Positions 60,739 through 64,000 of a stretch of DNA of 64,000 nt are shown here, in pieces. The notes below the pieces were generated by a model. It saw only the letters and a program-made list of their open reading frames with translations. It made no database searches and was not told the origin of the DNA. The stretch covers positions 62,001-126,000 of the forward strand of contig JAHCBB010000011.1 in the NCBI GenBank assembly GCA_019634635.1. The letters are read 5' to 3'. This DNA comes from Verrucomicrobiia bacterium (GTDB lineage Bacteria > Verrucomicrobiota > Verrucomicrobiia > Limisphaerales > UBA9464). Position 1 is the stretch's first letter, and the number at the start of each line of letters is the position of its first letter. A program made the position numbers and the translations under genes.

Positions 60739-63126
60739 ATGAACTCTCTCCCAATATCCCCATCCCGGTTTCGCCGAAGCCTCACCCGCTGGCTGGAAAC
60801 GGGGTTCCCCTTCGTGTTTGCCGCCGCACTGTTGCTGCACGCGGATTCCCGACCGGAAACTGGTCTGCCATCACGATTGCGCATGGCGGATCCGGTCCCG
60901 ACTGTGGTCGGAGTCATCGGTCCTCGGCGGGCGCCAGCGAATACCGATGTGGAGCGAGGAATGCCACCTTCCGTGGAGCTGGAAAGGACTCACGAAGTCA
61001 CCAGAGCCGGCTCGCAGTCGGCAGACTCGCAGGGTTCGTCCGAAACCGCGGACTTCTCGCTCACCTACGCTTCGTGGCCATTGATCGAGAACCACTCGAA
61101 TCTCATCGTGACGATCACCCAAACACAGGGGCTGCAAAACCCGAATCCAATTCATCTAAAACTCTCAACTTCCTCGGAACCCCATTCCGGGGAGGATCGG
61201 CCCTTCCGGCCCGCATCTCCTGGTCTGGACTACCTCCCGGTCCATGGACTCCTCGAGTTTCGACCGGGAGCGCGTACCCAAACCATCCTTATTCCTCTCC
61301 TGGACAATCAGGAGGTGGATGGATTCAGGTCCTTTACCCTTCGTGCTGATGGAGTGGGATTTCCATTCGAAAAGGCACTGCATTGCGACATCCAAGATGA
61401 TGAACCACAGCTCATCAGCAGCCAGTTGGACGTGACTCAGCATGGGGTCCATCAGATCGTGTCCCTGTTCCAGGATGGTGCCGGACGAATCATGGTCGTT
61501 GGAATGGAGCACGGCGGAAACACACTGAAGCTCCTCCGCTTTCACGAGAATGGGGATTTGGATGCTTCATTCAACAACGGGCAGGTCGTGGAGGACTCGA
61601 TGATCTCGGACACCTTCCATTTCATGCCAACGATCACTTCGTCTGGAACCGATGGATTCTGGATCTACTCCCAATCGAGTCTGCGGCGCTATTCCAGTGA
61701 CGGACGCATTGATCCCAGATTCCAACAGGCTCCTGCGACTCTGGCCATGGGGGGGGATCCCGTCGGAACCCTTCCCATGGCTGACGGAAGAGCCTACGTG
61801 TGGGGATACGATCAGGAGGTCTTCAAATTGTATCGCCTGTCTCTCGATGGAGCCGTTGACCCTTCGTTTGATCCGCAGATTGATCCCGAGGAAGGGCTGG
61901 GGCAATTCCTGGCGCAACCCGATGGAAAACTCCTGTGGGCATCGGAGAAGGCCGTGAGGAGGTTGTTGGACAACGGACGCGCCGATCCCGCGTTCACCCC
62001 GTACTTGCCGGACTCAAATTCGGAGGACGAAACATCTAATCTCCGTGTTCAAACCGACCAGTTCGGGCGAATCTACATCATCGCCAGTTCCCAAACCGCT
62101 TCCGACAATCAGGAGTTGGTGCGCCTCAATCCCGACGGAACAAGGGAGGCGGCATATCCCAATCTCAAAGAGTATGGCGGCATTGGGAAGACTTTTGTGA
62201 GCGCCCTGGGAGAGGTTACGCTCCAGGGTGTCGGAAAAAAGATCATCGTCTCACCCGATGGACAGGTCTCTCATCGTGCCTCGTTCGTGGGGTCACCTGA
62301 TGTTGCCACGTTATGCAGTGGACGACTCGCCTATTTTTCCTTTCCGCGTTGCGCCGGCTGCGGGAATGCACTCGTGCACTTCTTCATCGAGACCCCAGAC
62401 CGCAAAGGCGAGGGCGAACTTGCAGTCTTCGTTCGGGGCGACTGGCCTTGGCCTCAATTGCTCGCAGTCAACGACACAAGCCTCTGGTACAGCTTCTCCG
62501 GCAACCTGTTTCGCGCGGTTGCAAATCCTGCCCCATCCATTCGGCCGGCGTCCCGTTGGACAATCACGTCGTCCTTGCGCGGACAACTGTCCTATCGCCG
62601 ATCCGGCGACCTTTCGAGGCCGGCTTCGGTGGACTGCCGCTTCACCTTGCAGGGTCCCGAAGGTGCCGCTTCGTCCTTCGTGCGAACGCTTGAGTTTGAG
62701 CCCGGTCAGGCGGAAGCCCGGCTCGATGTGCTCGATCTCCCCGATGCCCAACGACAGGGTCACCGGGAGTACGCCCTGCAATTGCGCTCGGAGGGGGGAG
62801 AGTTTGATCCGGTGGAATCCGCCCACTGGGTGCTGGTTGATCCACGGTCCATCGGGGTGGATGGTCTGGCATTGATTCCGCTTCATTCCATCCGCGGTGC
62901 CGGAGTCCTGGTCGCCGCCGGACCCACCCCCTCCACCGGAGGGCCGGGCATCGAGGCGGCGTTTCGGCTTTCAAGTTGGGTTCCGTTTCTCCCGGCGCAG
63001 CGGCGGGAGGATGAGGGAGCGCACGGCTTCTGGTTGGAGGATCCTGACCGGCTTCGAGTGCTGGTGGCCGAATGGATCACATTCGGGAATCCGGATGCCA
63101 CGTTCTTCCGAAGCATCCATCCTTAG
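60739..63126 (+). CDS. Secreted Calx-beta/delta-60 repeat protein
   Basis: The 795-residue protein has a signal peptide (FPFVFAAALLLHADS), a Calx-beta-like region (FSLTYASWPLIENHSNLIVT, then LLEFRPGARTQTILIPLLDN) and a delta-60 propeller (NGDLDASFNNG, GRIDPRFQQ, GAVDPSFDPQ, GRADPAFTP). A further Calx-like section near the end has RTLEFEPGQAEARLDVLDLP. Unlike the two metalloproteases it lacks a protease domain. It is probably an extracellular scaffold protein. The frame is open upstream to 60493, overlapping the LRR gene, but the conserved leader and signal peptide make ATG 60739 the start. Confidence 0.85.
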   Translation: MNSLPISPSRFRRSLTRWLETGFPFVFAAALLLHADSRPETGLPSRLRMADPVPTVVGVIGPRRAPANTDVERGMPPSVELERTHEVTRAGSQSADSQGSSETADFSLTYASWPLIENHSNLIVTITQTQGLQNPNPIHLKLSTSSEPHSGEDRPFRPASPGLDYLPVHGLLEFRPGARTQTILIPLLDNQEVDGFRSFTLRADGVGFPFEKALHCDIQDDEPQLISSQLDVTQHGVHQIVSLFQDGAGRIMVVGMEHGGNTLKLLRFHENGDLDASFNNGQVVEDSMISDTFHFMPTITSSGTDGFWIYSQSSLRRYSSDGRIDPRFQQAPATLAMGGDPVGTLPMADGRAYVWGYDQEVFKLYRLSLDGAVDPSFDPQIDPEEGLGQFLAQPDGKLLWASEKAVRRLLDNGRADPAFTPYLPDSNSEDETSNLRVQTDQFGRIYIIASSQTASDNQELVRLNPDGTREAAYPNLKEYGGIGKTFVSALGEVTLQGVGKKIIVSPDGQVSHRASFVGSPDVATLCSGRLAYFSFPRCAGCGNALVHFFIETPDRKGEGELAVFVRGDWPWPQLLAVNDTSLWYSFSGNLFRAVANPAPSIRPASRWTITSSLRGQLSYRRSGDLSRPASVDCRFTLQGPEGAASSFVRTLEFEPGQAEARLDVLDLPDAQRQGHREYALQLRSEGGEFDPVESAHWVLVDPRSIGVDGLALIPLHSIRGAGVLVAAGPTPSTGGPGIEAAFRLSSWVPFLPAQRREDEGAHGFWLEDPDRLRVLVAEWITFGNPDATFFRSIHP

Positions 63127-63128
63127 TC

Positions 63129-63300
63129 CGGATTTCTCACCGGGTTTCATCGCGAGGCGCCGCGAAAGCCCTTCTGGCACGGCGGCCAATGCGGTTCCGA
63201 GCCGGGCTGCATGAGACCATACTGTCCAGTGAGGAACCCGAGGCCAACGCGGCCAGACGGGATTGCAGCAAGCCACAGCAGAAACCCGGTGAAAAATCCG
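63129..63300. repeat. Second inverted-repeat element (172 bp)
   Basis: The arms CGGATTTCTCACCGGGTTTC (63129-63148) and GAAACCCGGTGAAAAATCCG (63281-63300) pair over 20 bases with one mismatch and enclose 132 bases without a gene. It begins 3 bases after the stop of the delta-60 gene and lies next to element B. Size and structure are those of a miniature inverted-repeat element. Confidence 0.7.
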
Positions 63301-63337
63301 GGTTGGCAGTGCCACTCAGCGCGCCCTTGGGCGCGCC

Positions 63338-63756
63338 CTGGAGTTTGGACATTTTCGACACGAACTGTTCCGACTGCTCTACCCCAACGGGGTATCGCCT
63401 CCCTAGCCCAAGGTTGGCGCCCCGCGCCTACCTTGGGTGGGGACGAAGTCGATGCCCTCAACCCCAACGGGGTTGCGTCCGAGTCCCAGACACACCATTC
63501 ATCCCACTCCAGAAGGTGCCATCGCAGCAAAGAGCAAATCCACCTGGCTCGTCGACGTCGGGAAGTTCGGACCCTTGTTCATTCGCCCTCCCATGGGACG
63601 CAACCCCGTTGGGGTTGGCGATCCATCGCGAGTGGACCCAAGGTAGGCGCGGGGCGCCAACCTTGGGCTCCGGGACGTAACGCCGTTGGCGTTGGGTCGA
63701 TTCACTTCGCCTCACATGGGCCCAAGTCGGGCCCAAAACAAATGTCCAAACTCCAG
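63338..63756. mobile_element. Palindromic MITE-like element B (419 bp), inverted copy of A
   Basis: This is the reverse complement of element A with some divergence in the middle and 17-bp ends (CTGGAGTTTGGACATTT). The same hairpins occur: TACCCC/GGGGTA at 63380-63394, the CCCAAGGT-arm hairpins at 63407-63437 and 63637-63667, CAACCCC/GGGGTTG at 63459-63475 and 63601-63617, and AACGCC/GGCGTT at 63679-63693. All keep the AAC/GTT triloop. The 20 bases before it (63318-63337) are repeated after it (63757-63776). Confidence 0.9.
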
Positions 63757-63780
63757 AGCGCGCCCTTGGGCGCGCCCGCC

Positions 63781-63882
63781 GGGCAACCTGCCGGCCAAGC
63801 GCGCGTGGTCCGCCTGAATCAGGCCGTTCCCTTCACGCTACCTGCCGCCAGAGCTTCCCAGTTCCTCTGCCTCACAGTTTGA
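63781..63882 (+). pseudogene. C-terminal fragment of a metalloprotease/delta-60-type protein
   Basis: In frame to TGA 63880-63882 the codons give GQPAGQARVVRLNQAVPFTL, then SQFLCLTV. This matches the last ~33 residues of the metalloprotease at 46172-49537 (GEARVDRLNQAVPFTL, SQFLRLKP). No upstream part is present, because element B and the repeat lie there. It is the 3' scrap of a further paralogue. Confidence 0.75.
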
Positions 63883-64000
63883 GGCATCTGGCCCCTTGTG
63901 GGGGGCGATCAGGCGCCTCGGCAGGCAGGCTTCGCAGTCCCGGACCACCGGTCGAACGTGTCCGTCTTGATCCCCGGAGCCGATCTGCAAATTCCGCGAA

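Overview
The window (GC-rich, about 58-65 %) most likely comes from a Verrucomicrobiota genome of the Pedosphaera/Limisphaera type. The pointers are a short pseudopilin with the FTLIELL signature and a C-terminal 'H..W.LLFGDGH' motif, ECF-like sigma factors with the 'TTRWSVV' N-terminus, huge Ser/Thr kinases carrying WD40 propellers, and secreted Calx-beta/delta-60 proteins. This assignment is inference from gene style; no rRNA or tRNA is present to confirm it.

Region 1 (1-34.7 kb) is a metal-efflux island with every recognisable gene on the minus strand. It holds three heavy-metal RND systems: a CusA-like set (2.1-8.7 kb) with its adaptor and outer-membrane channel, a CzcA-like set with only a short adaptor (20.7-24.6 kb), and a complete CzcCBA-like set (28.9-34.2 kb). 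It also holds three P-type ATPases: a Ca-type PII pump at the left edge, a CopA Cu pump at 14.5-17.1 kb and a Zn/Cd pump at 25.1-27.4 kb. Regulators are interleaved: a Crp/Fnr protein, a lone receiver protein, a PAS histidine kinase plus LuxR response regulator coupled to copA, and a CnrYXH-like anti-sigma/sensor/ECF-sigma set. Small secreted Cys/His-rich proteins lie between them. Many neighbours overlap by ATGA or TAATG, so they are probably translationally coupled. Several small members are broken by frameshifts or stops.

Region 2 (34.7-41 kb) is a scrap yard. It holds a decayed ABC transporter, an intact Fic gene flanked by direct copies of its own 3' end, a truncated sigma gene abutting a frameshifted AAA/DUF4143 cassette, an intact sigma gene, and an AbrB/PIN toxin-antitoxin pair.

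Region 3 (41.3-63.2 kb) is on the plus strand. It carries a pseudopilin overlapping a WD40 receptor-like kinase, a secreted metalloprotease/Calx-beta/delta-60 protein, an intact second copy of the DUF4143 cassette, a truncated secreted-protein gene, a second metalloprotease, a sigma-kinase pair, a BspA-like LRR protein and another delta-60 protein.

The most unusual feature is non-coding. Two ~420-bp elements (54949-55368 and 63338-63756, opposite orientation) have 17-19-bp terminal inverted repeats. Each carries a symmetric set of hairpins whose stems differ but whose AAC/GTT triloop is invariant. Each lies by a GC-rich hairpin sequence, duplicated on both sides of the second element. A second inverted-repeat element (63129-63300) sits next to the right copy.
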